From Triglochin maritima (lineage: Eukaryota > Streptophyta > Magnoliopsida > Alismatales > Juncaginaceae), in the NCBI GenBank assembly GCA_963682175.1, contig OY821771.1, forward strand, positions 33,066,201-33,130,200: a stretch of DNA of 64,000 nucleotides, given 5' to 3'. This document shows positions 1-11,707 of the stretch, one piece after another (position 1 is the stretch's first letter; every line of letters begins with the position of its first letter). The position numbers and the translations under genes are program-made. Below the pieces are notes generated by a model. The model ran no database searches. It was not told the DNA's origin and saw only the letters and a program-made list of their open reading frames with translations.

Positions 1-926
1 TCTTAGGTCTGGGATAGTCCCCCTTACAGACAAAGACGTTGCCCTAATTTTGGGCATAACCTCGGTAGTAAGACAGTCAACATGGATGCAAGAGGGATCG
101 TAACCCTTTATGATGTCGGGGAAGCACGAGGAGTACCTCCGTCTCCTCATCTCTTACATTTTCAACCATTTTTTGTTCTCTGAAGCCACCCGACGCGCCT
201 AGGTTTGGTACGGGAAGTACTTGGCCAAAATCAGAGGACTCAACAAGTACGCATGGGGAACGACCGTTCACAAAGCCCTAGTGCGGGGGCTGGCGACAGC
301 AAGAATGGAACTCCAGGAAAGGAGATCATCCAAACATCTAAACCCCTAGGCAGGGAAACATCGATGGTTGTGTCTCCATACTACAGGTGGTTTTGTTATT
401 TTGTATCATTAAACTTAATATCGATTCCTTCTAAACATTGGGTTTGATGAGTTAAATGTATCTTTTAACCGTTTTGCATACACAGGTGTGGCTCTGTGAG
501 ACGTTCAGGTTGGGGGAGTCTAGACTAGGTGCCTACCCTATGTTCAACAACATGTCTGCAATGTTTGGCAGGCACGAAAGTCTGAGGAGATGGGAGGAAC
601 GAGGCATCACCCTGTCCAAAATTTACGACAGAGGATTTCATCTTAGGTACCCTCCCATCTTTATGCCAAAGGAGAATGGATTGATTTGTTTTGATGCTTC
701 AACAAGCACCAAACCCTGACTGTCATTTAGACTCCTAAAGGAGGCTACTAAAGAGGTTTACAGGCTCAGAGAGGAGCTTCGAAATATTAAAGCGTTGAGG
801 ATGGAGGCTGAGATTAGGCTGATGGTCCGGGAGGGTGAACTGAGGAAATCTTGGGAGGAGAATGTGATACTGAGGGAACAGTTGGCATCTCTTCGAAGAG
901 AGAGATCATCCTCCTCTTTTTTGTGA
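1..926 (+). pseudogene. Fragment of a MULE-borne DUF1985-like / coiled-coil gene
   Basis: This is a decayed relative of the intact gene at 39,701-43,140. Positions 1-386 match its second exon: the DVALILG-type stretch near 35-60, then the segment around 130-180 ending in HFLF-like residues, with frame breaks between. The exon closes at CVSILQ followed by a GT donor. Intron 387-485 ends in ACACAG at the same place as in the intact gene. Exon 486 onward begins VWLCETFRLGE and matches VWLCEKFKLGD. An in-frame TGA at 717-719 interrupts it. The same frame then continues as a Leu/Glu/Arg coiled coil to a TGA at 924-926. No ULP1 catalytic domain follows, so the gene either was always shorter or lost its 3' end. 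The 5' end is outside the window. Family placement is by comparison within the window. Confidence 0.7.
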
Positions 927-1109
927 AGCGAGAGATCATCCTCCTCCAGTCCACCATCTTCGAATTGATATTATTTTTAAGTTCGTAATGTGTGTTTTTT
1001 TCTGTAACTTTAACTGGAATGTTTCTTCAAACTAGGGTGTAACTTTGTGTTTGAACTTTGAATTCCCTTTTAAATGCCACGCTCGGTGGGCTCAATAGGA
1101 GCTTGATCA

Positions 1110-1500
1110 CCGAGGAACTTAACATGTATTTCCTCATCTTATTTAGTTTGGCTCGATGGGTTCGATACCAACTCGATCAGAGCTCGACCCAAATCCGCAC
1201 CCAAAGAGTTTGAAGAACAGATGCATTCCTTTTCTTGTTTGGTTTGGTTCGACGGCCTCGATACCAACTCGATCGTAGCTCAACCAAAATGCACAGCCTA
1301 AGAGCTTGAAGAACATATGCATTCGTTTTCTTCTTTGGTTTGGCTCGACATGGTCGATACGCCCTCGATCATAGATCAACCTAAACCCTAAACCTAAGGG
1401 TTTAAAGAACATATGCATTCCTTTTGTTCTTTGGTTTGGCTCGACAATCTCGATACACACTCCTATTAACGTCAACTGTGTTTCGATGGAAGTTCGATAA
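1110..1500. repeat. 96-bp tandem repeat rich in TCGA
   Basis: About four units with a 96-bp period. The landmark GAAGAAC/AAAGAAC begins at 1,212, 1,308 and 1,404, and each is followed by a (A/G)TATGCATTC-like block and a GGTTTGGCTCGAC-like block. Degraded copies in the opposite orientation occur at about 13,850-14,110. It lies between the 3' ends of two MULE-type genes. Confidence 0.85.
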
Positions 1501-1627
1501 TCACTCTATGGGCTAGGACTTGAACCAATGTGTTTCTGTCCTATTAACATCGACTGTGTTTTGATTGAAGTTCGATAATCACACCATTCACAACATCCGA
1601 ATATTAACAAAAAATGACGTAAATCAT

Positions 1628-2320
1628 TCAAACCACATTAAGGAGAAACATAAACAACATAAGTGCTTGTGTATTGTCCACACCATTCACAACATTCAAA
1701 AAATAGGGTAGTCGAAGTTTGCAACTAAACCCTTTCCAAAAAAACATAAACAACATAAACAAACACGACAATCCACAGACAACTAAAATATAACTAAAAT
1801 AACGTCGCTTTTTCCCTTTCCTCGTACACCCACTTTGACATTCGAGGCAAGGGGGCATTGGGTAAGTGACTAGAGACTTGTCTACGCAGGTTGCCCTGCA
1901 TTTGGGGCATGTGTGCTCCAGAAAAGGGGAGGTAGGTGTTGGTGCCTTCAAGGTGGAAACTACACATATAAAATGACGACATATCTGTGGCTAAAGGGAA
2001 AGAAAGCATTGAATAAGGAAAGATTTTAAAAATAACATACTAAGTGGGGCGGCGAGGTCAGCAGCGACGTCGTCCTGGGCGCCTAGGCGCCGCTCGATGT
2101 CTTCCACCACTTCCTTAAGAGACATTTTCAGGGACTCGATGGAATCCAAAGCGTCTGGAAAATGAAAGGTGCATCGATTGTGATCCATTGCACCACACTG
2201 CCAGATGACCTCCACTGCCCCGGAGAATGACCCGACGCAGAGTCGTTCCGCGATGTAACCATAGAAGCATTGGAGGGGGACAAGCAATGTGCCATCAATG
2301 ATGTCGTCATTATGCATCAT
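1628..2320 (-). CDS. Small two-exon protein of unknown function associated with the MULE module
   Basis: I do not recognise this family. Exon 1 runs from the ATG at 2,320 to 2,041, followed by a GTATGT donor. The acceptor TGTGTAG precedes 1,959, and the phase-1 join keeps the frame open to a stop at 1,628 (about 200 aa). The first exon has a cysteine-containing block (ERLCVGSF, then a WQC...RCTFHF stretch) and a short Glu/Leu helix (EVVEDIERRL). The second exon carries PTPTSPFLEHTCPKCRATC and a later CLECQSGC, which looks like paired CxxC metal ligands. A homologous copy with the same intron position sits on the plus strand at 11,708-12,260, so gene structure and reading frame are supported by comparison. 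In both copies it converges with the end of a coiled-coil MULE gene. A second gene of the transposon is likely; function unknown. Confidence 0.55.
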
Positions 2321-2442
2321 CTTCCCAATTTAAGGTGGATATTTTGGAGGATGAGGGAAGGAGCAACGACATTCTCAAGTCAATCGTAGTGGAGTGATGT
2401 AATACAGATGGAAACGAAGGTCGTTTTATAGGCATAAACATC

Positions 2443-3060
2443 CTCGAGCTCCTATCGAGCACGTATCGAGGTCATGTCGAAGTCAACACGTAGGTCACTC
2501 ATGTTTCATCATATCGAGGTCACGTCGATCGTCCCACTTGGTACCGTCTTCACGGTCTAGTCATGACAGAGGCGACGTTTGGTAGGACGAGCACCGTAAC
2601 GCATTAAATGTGCCTAAATGTTCGTGCCGTTGCAGTTTCAGTTCACCCTCGAGCTCCTATCGAGAATGTATCGAGGTCATGTTGAAGTCAACACATCGTT
2701 CTCTCTTGCCTCATCATATCAAGGTGAAGTTGAACTGACACTGGTACAGTTTTCACGGTCCAGTCATGACTGATGCGACGTTTGGTAGGACGAGAACCAC
2801 AATGCATTAAATGTGCCTAAATGTTCGTACCATTGCAGTTCCAGTTCATCCACAAGCTCTTATCGAGAATGTATCAAGGTCATGTAGAAGTCAACACATC
2901 GGTCTCTCTTGCTTCATCCTATCGAGGTCACGTCGATCTACACATTGGGTATGGTTTTCACACTCCACTCCACATATTAGTCTTTCTTGCTTCATCATAT
3001 AGATGGGACGTTTGAAAATAAAGAAACCAAAATAGCTAAATGCCCTAAATAACCGTGCGG
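2443..3060. repeat. About 204-bp tandem repeat, three units
   Basis: Units start at about 2,443, 2,648 and 2,851 with CTCGAGCTC or a variant (CACAAGCTC), followed by repeated ATCGAG/GTCGA words and a GCGACGTTTGGTAGGACGAG-type block. This is upstream DNA of the small gene at 1,628-2,320. The third unit is truncated and more diverged. Confidence 0.8.
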
Positions 3061-3185
3061 ATGTCAGTCTCGAGGTCGTATCGTGCACATATGGACTTCA
3101 TATCGATCAAAGGCCAAATACTCCCTCCAAAACCAGGTATTTAAAATTTAAAGGGAACAAATCATTAAATAAAGGCATACAATTA
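3061..3185. other. Short AT-rich spacer
   Basis: Nothing recognisable between the tandem repeat and the solo LTR. Confidence 0.5.
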
Positions 3186-5423
3186 TGTAGGATTTGGTGT
3201 CCCTATGTATGTATATATTTTAAAAATTTTAATACAACTACAAGATCGATTTCATACTTTCAACGATTTTATGTACATAACTTTGTGTTTTATTCTAATA
3301 TCATGCAACTCTTCATTTATTAAAATAAACCACAAAGGTAGAATCATACCTAAAGGTTCTCTAAAACCTTTTTGAAGATTCGGAGTCGCGTTGCCCGTTG
3401 AATCGTCCACGGAATTGCCTCCGAGTGTTCACCAAACTCTAAACAAGATTAGAGAGAAATGAGCTAGCCAATCAATCTCTAAGAAGGTTTAGAATCTAGC
3501 TAATAACCCCTCTTTAAGCTCCTGAGATTCTTATCTCTAAAACTTAAATTTACTAAGAGATTTTCTTGGTGATTAGGAAGAGATTAATGAGAGAAAGAAT
3601 TTTTGCATTAGTAGTAAACAAGTAGGAGTAGGGGTCCTTTTATAGTCTCCCAAAACATCCTTATAAAGAGCTATTCTTTAGTCATGATCCCTTGTTTATT
3701 CTCTCCTAAAATTAATCTCTAATTTCCACATAAGCACCCACAAAAAACGTTTTAATTAAATATGGAATTAATCCACCCATGATCTAATTAATCTCTTAAT
3801 AATTCAAGCAGAATTGTTCTTGTTCGGTGGACCGAGAATTACTCGGTCAACCGACTCATTCGGTTATAACACGTGTTCGGTGCACTGTGAGCTAGACGGT
3901 CGACCGAATCCGCATGAGAAAAATTTCCTGGAAGAATTCGGACGAACCACGTCTCATACTCGGTCGACCGTTGACCCACCAGAATCTCTCCTGGGACATA
4001 GTCATCGGATGACCGTGTCACCTTCGGTCTAACGAAAATACTACTTCTCGGTTGACCGTGCACACTCGGTTAACCGAACCCGATTGTCCAGACACTCTAG
4101 ACAATTTCGGTCAACCAATTGCGCTTACACGTTCCCTATTCGGTTAACCGATCCGATGATACCCCAGTCGACCGAACCTTGAATGGTTCACCTTGTTTGA
4201 CCCCGATTTTGCCTTTGTCAAATTTTGGATTTATTTCCAACAAAATTTGATCTTTTGGGGTTTTAACAAATTCACATCTTATGTAATATATTATCCTATG
4301 CAATATTAAATTATTACACCCCATAATATATACACCTCATATGAATTTATTATGATTCTAATTAGACATATTGATTTTATTCATTCACCACATGTGTCCT
4401 ATTTTCACATGAAACCCGACACATCATATGAACTTAAAATCAAACCTCTTGTTTCCCAGTTTTGTGGTGTGACCTATAGGAGGATCTAAGCCAAATTGGC
4501 AGTGATATTAAACACTTAATATCTCAAACTATAAGCAGTATCTAGCTACACATTATAGTTACCCAATTAGCATAGATGTCTTTGTTCCATCCGAACCAAA
4601 ACACGATCCATTTAGTGATGTAAATGCACCACTTGTGTCCGTCCATTGCCTCATAATATTAAGAATATATACAAAGTAGAAATGTGTCACCTTTGTATTA
4701 TATTCATTTCTTGATCTCTTTAAGCTAATTATAACTATGTAACTTAACTCAAGTTACATTGTGCACATTATAATTTTGCTTGATCAAAGGGCCCACTATA
4801 TCATCACTCAATTAAGAGGGGCAACGATAATCGTTTGACTAGCTATCTTTTCCAGCACAAGTCATGTTCAACCAACTATTGCCTTTATCACTATACTCAT
4901 TGATAGCTTTTGACAATAATCAAATTAAGCACTTCTTGAGTGAAAATATATAAGTCTCATATCTTAGGATCCAAGACATAGTAAAACATTAATGACACGA
5001 AACACAATTCCATAATGTTTTACTTTTTTATGTCTATTCAATATATAAAAGTAATCTTTTCCTCTTTTATATACTCCTGTCGTCAATTATTTGTAGAGAT
5101 ACAACAATCGATGACCAACAAGACAATCTTATCTCGGTGATTAATGTTCCATGTTAATTACCACGATTGTGAATAACTTTTGATTTATGTAAACCATTAT
5201 CTTTTAGAGTTCTACGGTTAAGGACCAAGCGCCTCTTCCTTAACACTTCCAAAAGACGAATACCATAATCAAGGAACAAAATGTTTGCACATTCAATTCA
5301 TAATAATTGACATATAAAAGTAAAACTTTTAGAACACATTCCATTCAAATTATTCCACATTATTTGACGTCATAATGGTTCAATTTCTGTAATTGTTTTG
5401 TAAAATAATATATAACACCAACA
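3186..5423 (-). mobile_element. Solo LTR, about 2.24 kb, with GGTCGACC/GGTTAACC motif array
   Basis: Read on the minus strand it begins TGTTGGTGTTATA at 5,423 and ends AAATCCTACA at 3,186, the TG...CA form of an LTR. It is homologous along its length to the element at 24,133-26,295, for example the blocks around 5,160-5,300 and 24,180-24,400. Its end resembles that of the LTR at 16,435-17,954. No primer site, polypurine tract or coding region adjoins it, so it is called solo. A cluster of degenerate TCGGTYRACCGA words lies at about 3,825-4,180. The flanking pentamers (AATTA on the left, AGGAG on the right) do not match, so no target duplication is visible. It abuts the 3' end of the broken ULP1 gene. 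Confidence 0.75.
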
Positions 5424-5435
5424 AGGAGCAAAGAC

Positions 5436-6576
5436 ATCAAGGTCTGATATTCTGGTAGAACAGGTCGACGGTCCATTTGTCTCTGAAGGTATGCATGTTT
5501 TCGTCATTTATGATGTCGAGGGGAAGATTCGCTAGTCGATGCTCTATATACTTGATTGTGTATATGCAACAATCTCCGCTGCAAAATTAACCCTATTAGC
5601 CGTAAACATAAGGGATATAATAGAGTTGAAAACAACTAAAGTAATTGTGAAAGGAAACTTACCTCGTCTAGGTTTGGGGGACGTCCTCCTTTCCAAAACA
5701 TTGCCATTTCAAATCCGGTGGCGAGCGTCCTTTTAAGGACTTTAGCTTCGGGTGATTGTTGAAAAGGTTGGAAGCCTTCATCATTAAGGGAAGGGACTGA
5801 CACCAAGGCGTCATTATATTCTCCATCTCTTTAAGTTGAATTACAATATTATCATCATCGATGATCGTAATCTTCCAGTCGATTATTGACAGCTCAACCG
5901 CAAACCAATGTGTTTGCCGGTAGCACTGGCACCAATACACATACTCCATTTCCTTCCACGAAGGTATTGTCTGAGCCTCCATTCCACTTCCAGTTAAAAA
6001 CTACAGACACGAGGGATCCCAAGTGAACTTACTTGTATTGCCATCGTATTGTTCGTCCTGGCCCAAATACTTATGTCATCACCGAGCCAAAATCTAAGAC
6101 ACTTCATCTGCAAAAACCATGTTGGTCCAAAATTCCCCGTACTCACTAAACGGGCTTTACATTGGGGATGAACCCCAAAATCCACTGACCGAACGTCTTC
6201 AACTATTTTTCTATGGCACCTTCAAAGGGTCGAGAACTGAAAGCTCTTCATCTTGGTCTAAAGGCCATTGTTTCTTGGTCGGGTCGGTGTAGATTTCGTG
6301 AAGATGTTGTGGTCTACGCCTCTTCCTCGACAGGCTGGACGGATCTACTTCGTGTAGGTAACCGTCGAGTAGTACGTCTTCGTCGTCGGACGACTGATTC
6401 TCACCAGTCAGTGATCTCGAACATGCCTCTATGAAAGACATGATCTGGTCGATATCTTTCTCGGCAAGTGGAGGTCTCGGAGGAGCGTCTACAAAAGCCA
6501 TCATCTTTGACATCTTCTCCATCATGGAACATTGATTCCCTACGAGGCTCTCGAGTTTACCTTCCAGCGATAGTTG
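5436..6576 (-). pseudogene. 3' part of a broken ULP1-like protease gene (C48 family domain)
   Basis: This is the C-terminal half of the gene whose N-terminal half lies at 9,060-10,722; the LTR element at 6,582-9,054 separates them. Visible exons are 6,576-6,033 (donor GTAAG), about 5,984-5,663 (donor GTAAG) and 5,578-5,436. The protease domain shows THWFAVEL with the catalytic His codon at 5,908-5,910, followed by an Asp-rich strand (ITIIDDD). The Cys codon is at 5,569-5,571 inside GDCCIYTIKYIEH. Lesions are a shift near 6,205-6,213, an in-frame TAG just before the 5,662 donor, and Cys in place of the normally invariant Gly after the catalytic Cys. ULP1 proteases remove SUMO from proteins, and plant MULEs are known to carry such genes. 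This copy cannot make a full protease. Confidence 0.75.
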
Positions 6577-6581
6577 CTTTG

Positions 6582-9054
6582 TGATTAATTTTTTATATTA
6601 CCGTAAGTGTACAGTGTCGGTGAAGACGTGGCAAATACGGGTCATGTCCACGAGGAGGTGTGTCGACTCTGGTTCTTCCGACGGCAAGTGGGGAAAGAGG
6701 AGAAGAAGTTGTTGATTATGCTAACTATACTAAACTAAGAATGAACTAACAATTAAACTAAACCCCCATGGAGTGGAGGTGTGTAGGTATGTGTGTGTGA
6801 GTGAGTCTTCAGTTCAGTTAGGAACAAGCGTAGTTTGTGTGGCACACAAGTAGAAGCTAGTGTAGAATGTAAGTGTAGGATACACAACACTACATGGCAA
6901 ACCATGAACATGCATATCTCTCATAAAGTTGAGGTTGATTTTAGATTATCAACCATGCAATAAGTATCTAGTGTGGACATTATCACATCTAATACAGGTT
7001 TAAGCATGATACAAGTATAGATCTACATTAAGCATATAAAATGGCACAAATAAAAGAGTCCATCACTATCACATAATCTACATCACCTCCACCCCCAAAG
7101 GGAGATGGAACTACTCACTACTCATTAAGAAAAATGAAATTAAACTAAACTTGCAAGAATTGAAAAGAGACAATATAAAACTAACAAAACTTTGAAGAAT
7201 TATTTTATTTACATGACTCACATTACAAGTCGCATTCTTCTCCACCTTGAGTTTTACTCCAAGGCTTACTCCAAGTAAAGAGAATGCCACCAAGCAATTT
7301 GTAAATACAAAGGAGGACGAAGAGTTCTATTTATAATCATAGAAAAAGGTAACCGAGGATAATCCCCCGGTATGGGACTAAACGCATACCATAAATGAAC
7401 TAAATAGACACTAATACACCACCCGGTTGAGGCCGATCGGGTTTGGCTCCCAATAGACCACCAATTGGCGGTTTGGTTTGGGCTGATCGAGTTGTGCTTT
7501 GGTGGAGACTTTTGTGGATCGATTTCTTCATGTTTGGTGCACCCGAAGTGGTTGTTGGAGCTTAGACCTGGATCTAATTGCCAAAATACTTCTCATGATG
7601 GTGTGGAGATTCTTGATTTGCTCATTGGTCCTTTTAGTTTTACATCCGGGTCCTTCTCTCTTGAATCTCAGTCCATAAGTCTTGCATCTTAGTCCTTTTC
7701 ATTGCTTTTATGTCCTTCTTGAGTCTCTTCTTCTCAAACTTATTCATTCCTGAAACTTAAACATAAAACTCGTTACGTAGCATTGCTTAGGATAAAAAAA
7801 AGTATATAAGACACAAAAATATGCATGATATGATGTCAATCAAATACCCCACACCTAACTTTTGCTTGTCCCGAGCAAAACAAAGAAAGAGAAAAATGAA
7901 AGAAATGAAAAATCATTCGTAAAACAAGGAAATCCTAACTCACTTTCGTAGGAATCATGGTTACACTTAGCACGTGCAACAAGCCGTTAAACCTCCTTAT
8001 CGCCAAGGGGGAGGAGTGTTGTCTCCTGAGGGTTTTCAGTGGGTACACCCACAAAATCTGAACATTGATGCATTGTTCAATTTAGCAACACGACTCTTTG
8101 GACCAATTTTGTCGATCATTGGACACGGTAATTCTATGGGTCAACTCTCTATATGTATTCAGTCCACACACCTAGCCTAGGCACTCATTCGTGCAAGTTA
8201 ATTAAGGACATAAGTGAAGGACATGGGCAACTTTAACATCCTCAAGTGATAGAAAGTGTAAAATCTATTAAGGTTCTTATTTGCATTACCCTTTTTTTCT
8301 TTTTTCTTTTTTCTTTTTCTTTTCTTTTTTCCTAGTTGGTGTGTGATTCTCCCAGGGTCAGGTTTCGTGTATCATTGTCTATGAGGACTTACACTATCAC
8401 GTACACATTGTCCCACATCTCCACATAGGGTGATCCCTACCACCCGTGTAACGAGAGTTCGGTCGGTGCATCCAAGTCAGATGACTCAAAAGCACCATAC
8501 ACTAAGTCCCCTTGAACCTAATTTCCCAAGTTATAGGAGTCGTACGAGAAGAGAGAACACCACTTATTTGTTATCTACATGGGAACCAAAATGGACTAAA
8601 TACACACTAATACACCACCCAGCTGAGGCTTATCGGGTTTGGCTCCAAATAGACCGCCAATTGGCGGTTTGGCACAGCCAATTGCCGGTCTGGTTTGGGC
8701 TTATTGGGTTGTGCTTTGGTGGAGATTTTTGTGGATCTATTTCTTCATGTTTGGTGCACCCGAAGTGGTAGATTAGACCCGGATCTAATTGCCAAAATAC
8801 TCATCATGATGGTGTGGAGCTTCTTGATTTGCTCATTGGTCCTTTTGGTTTTACATCCGGGTCCTTCTCTCTTGCATCACATTCCATAAGTCTGGCATCT
8901 TAGTCTTTTCCCTTGCTTTTAAGTCCTTCTTGAGTCTCTTCTTCTCAAACATGTTTATTCCTGAAACTTAAACATAAAACTCGTTATGTAGCACTGCTTA
9001 GGCTAAAACTAAAGGATATATGACACACATATATGTATGATATGATGTCAATCA
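6582..9054 (-). mobile_element. Internally deleted LTR retroelement inserted in the ULP1-like gene
   Basis: A perfect 5-bp duplication, CTTTG, flanks it at 6,577-6,581 and 9,055-9,059. The plus-strand ends are TGATTAATT and GATGTCAATCA. The left LTR spans 6,582-7,842. The right LTR is truncated and is recognisable only from about 8,595 to 9,054; it matches 7,395-7,842. Read on the minus strand, the interior ends just before the 3' LTR in a purine-rich AGGTGTGGGG tract (near 7,850) beside a GCTCGGGACAAGC word, as expected of a polypurine tract. About 750 bp of interior remains and holds no gag or pol that I can recognise. The same LTR family occurs at 16,397-19,554. Confidence 0.85.
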
Positions 9055-10722
9055 CTTTGCTGCCATGGTGGCCAACTGATTATCGTTGATTGGTGGTCTC
9101 GGAGGTGCTTCTAACAAAGCCACCATCTTAGCTATCTGCTCCAGTGTGGCATGTTGATTCTCCAAGGTGTTATTCAATTATCATTCCATCGATAGTTGTT
9201 TTTCTTCCATCAAGAGTTGTGTCACTTCCATCGACGATTGATTTGCTTCCATCGACGACTGCGTTGATTCCACTCACTCCAACCTTCCCACGCGCAGGGG
9301 ATGCGATGTCAGCCGGGGTTGGGGTGGCTAGCTAGGATGAGGTTGTGGCTGCGGTAGAGGTGGGAATAGTTGTTTCCTCCTCTATGGTATTCTCTGCAAA
9401 AATGTTCGCCTCATTGGCGGTCATAGCCAATCTCTCGGCAACCGCATCAACACCCTAATAAACACCCTCATCAAGAGCATTCTCGAGCCCAGGTGGTAGG
9501 GGGTCATAACCCTCTGTAAGGTTGTTCTAATATTCTCTCTCGCATGCACGGGGTGACAAAAATGTGTACATGGTCAACTACGACGAATATAAAACATGAT
9601 GTTAGGTTCAATCACCAACAACATATCTAAACTATCGAGGCCTATCGTGCTCCTATCAAGGACTAGAGACCGATTATTGAATGCCTATCGAACCCATCGT
9701 TCCTCTTAATAGTCTAGTAACTAACTAACAAATCATTACTACCGAGGTCTATCGAACTCTTATCGAGACGGCCCAGTAACTACTCTGGTACCTAAAAACA
9801 TGATTTAACAACAATGAAGACGAACTTACTTGTCTTTTGGAAGAAAACATCCACGCAACCTCAGCCTTCTGCGGGACATTGTTTTCATTGCTCGTCCAAC
9901 TAAGCATCGTAGGGAACCGGTTTCCACAGTTTGGAGCATACTGGGCGCCGAACTGTTGAATGGCCTCGTACGCTAAATATTGTAACGTTGGGGCATAACC
10001 GTACATAGTGTATTTGGACTCTTTCTGTTGGCCCCTTTTATCCTTCCTCTCATACAATTTTTAATGCTTATTCATGTCTTTTTTACATGATGTTAGCAGC
10101 TTCTGGTAGGATGACTTCCCCCATGGATACTCGAATAAGTAGTTCAGGTCATCGATCATCTTCACCATATCCGTCCATATGAATAGCTTGGCCTCTCGAG
10201 CATATAGAACACCTTCAATCAGGATGCATAACCCCAACTTGAAGATGTCTTCGGCATCTGTACAGTTTTTGAATGCCAACTCCAGCAAGCCTATCTGAAT
10301 TTTGGGTTCTCCATTGAAATATTTGTGAATAAATCGGTCACTCGTACAATGAGCCACAACTCAGCCTTCAACAGTACAGTATTGAAGTTCGAACCAGTGA
10401 TCAGTGCAAACTCATATTTACTGAATCTACAGGGCCTACTGCCAAAAAGGAAATGAACCTCGTCATCTCTTCCACTGTTGATCTTGTGCAACATTAATTG
10501 ATGGGCAAGAGCACCAGAGAACTGTAATTCGCCCGACTCAAAAAATTGCTTGAACGGTGATTCCTTTCCCTTTTCAAGCAAGTCGTGCTTCTGGAACTTC
10601 TCTTTTATCTCATTCATAGGCTTACTACCCTTGTACGTCACACGGTCGGGGAAATGATCGTCGCTTGGAACTATCAACTTTGAAGTCTCAAAAAAACAAA
10701 ACAAGAACAAATAACTATCCAA
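9055..10722 (-). pseudogene. 5' part of a broken DUF1985 / ULP1-like MULE gene
   Basis: The DUF1985-type core is readable on the minus strand: FGSRPCRFSKYEFALITG near 10,390-10,440, then GEPKIQIGLLELAF near 10,270-10,310 and an LCILIEGVLYARE stretch. One frame shift lies at about 10,340-10,360 and an in-frame TAA at about 10,058-10,060. The exon ends KRQ at 9,830 with a GTAAG donor. A further exon at about 9,520-9,055 has at least three stops. It shows a run of short repeats containing (V/L/I)DG and a block PPRPPIN that is repeated as PPRPPLA in the 3' half at about 6,470. Reading across the LTR insertion, the frame of the last codons here joins that at 6,576. Together the two halves make one gene of the MULE ULP1 type. 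Confidence 0.7.
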
Positions 10723-11707
10723 CGACAGGAACCTATCGAGTTACTATCGAACTCTATGGAAACAAAATACGGCCCCATTTCCAACCCAACCGACAAAACT
10801 CAGATGAATGAAATACATTTTTAATGGAAACCTTAACAAAACCTTATAAAACTATATCAGGAAGAAAAAAGAAAAGGTCTACACATTGTGCCCTAGAATG
10901 GGCATTCGTCATCATATTCAAAGTAGGAGTTGTTCAATAGGCTACGCTGCTGACGCAAAATGATATCGGTCGAGTGCGAGAGCGAAGGGAAGTATGAACG
11001 AGAAATTCGGAAAGAATAGACAAAAAGGATGTGCGAGGATATACAATTACCAAGTTGTTCAAAAAAAAGTGGTTTGCAACTCTTCAAGAGAAAGTGACAA
11101 AGAGCACAATTTGCGCATTTAAAAGGAATGTGAGAGAGAAGCGTACTCGATAGTGAAAACTCGATACTCGACATGATTATTGAGGGTGTATTCTCAGTTT
11201 CAGCAATTAAGAGGGAAGCTTGAAAACTATACCAATTGTATGGTCCGAGGTGACGCTACATTGGCAGTGAAAACGTTTCGTCACTTATGAGGGAAGTGTG
11301 GAAAACCGCTACATTGGCAAACTCGATATGTGTGCGATATGATGAAGAGAGTTCTCTATATGTACTCAATATGTCCTCATCATGAGCTCGATATGTACTC
11401 AAACTGATGAGCTCAATATGTTCTCGAATCAATGAGCTCGATATGTACTCGAACTGATGAGCTCGATATGTTCTTGAATCAATGAGCTCAATATGTACTC
11501 GACATGAGCTCGATATTTGGTCAACCTTCTCTCAACCTTATGAGTGTTACTGAAATGTGCGATAATATAGGGCATTTCAACGGTTATGTTCTCTCCAGTC
11601 GTCGTGTCTGTCGTCACGATATTATAAAATGCCCTTCCATTCTTTCGGACTTACACAACTACACTTCTCTTGCCAACTCCTTCTCACAACCACATTCCAG
11701 TCCCAGA
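10723..11707. other. TCGA-rich spacer of the MULE modules
   Basis: No convincing gene. The stretch around 10,890-10,960 resembles 15,400-15,440, so it is part of the same repeated module. From about 11,340 it turns into a short tandem repeat. Confidence 0.5.
11370..11516. repeat. 25-bp tandem repeat ATGAGCTCGATATGTACTC
   Basis: Six units, each beginning ATGAGCTC(G/A)ATAT, alternate between two subtypes (TACTC.AACTG and TTCTCGAATCA), giving a 50-bp higher-order period. The array is upstream of the plus-strand small gene copy. Confidence 0.85.

Noticed and set aside
3814..4063. Overlapping plus and minus frames of 72 and 74 aa
   Set aside because: They also lie on the palindrome array of the solo LTR and have no domain.
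3181..5428. A target duplication for the solo LTR
   Set aside because: The flanking pentamers AATTA and AGGAG differ, so no TSD can be claimed; the same problem applies at 24,133-26,295.
7465..8889. Plus-strand frames of 64-113 aa repeated at 7.5 and 8.7 kb
   Set aside because: They are the two copies of an LTR read in the antisense direction.
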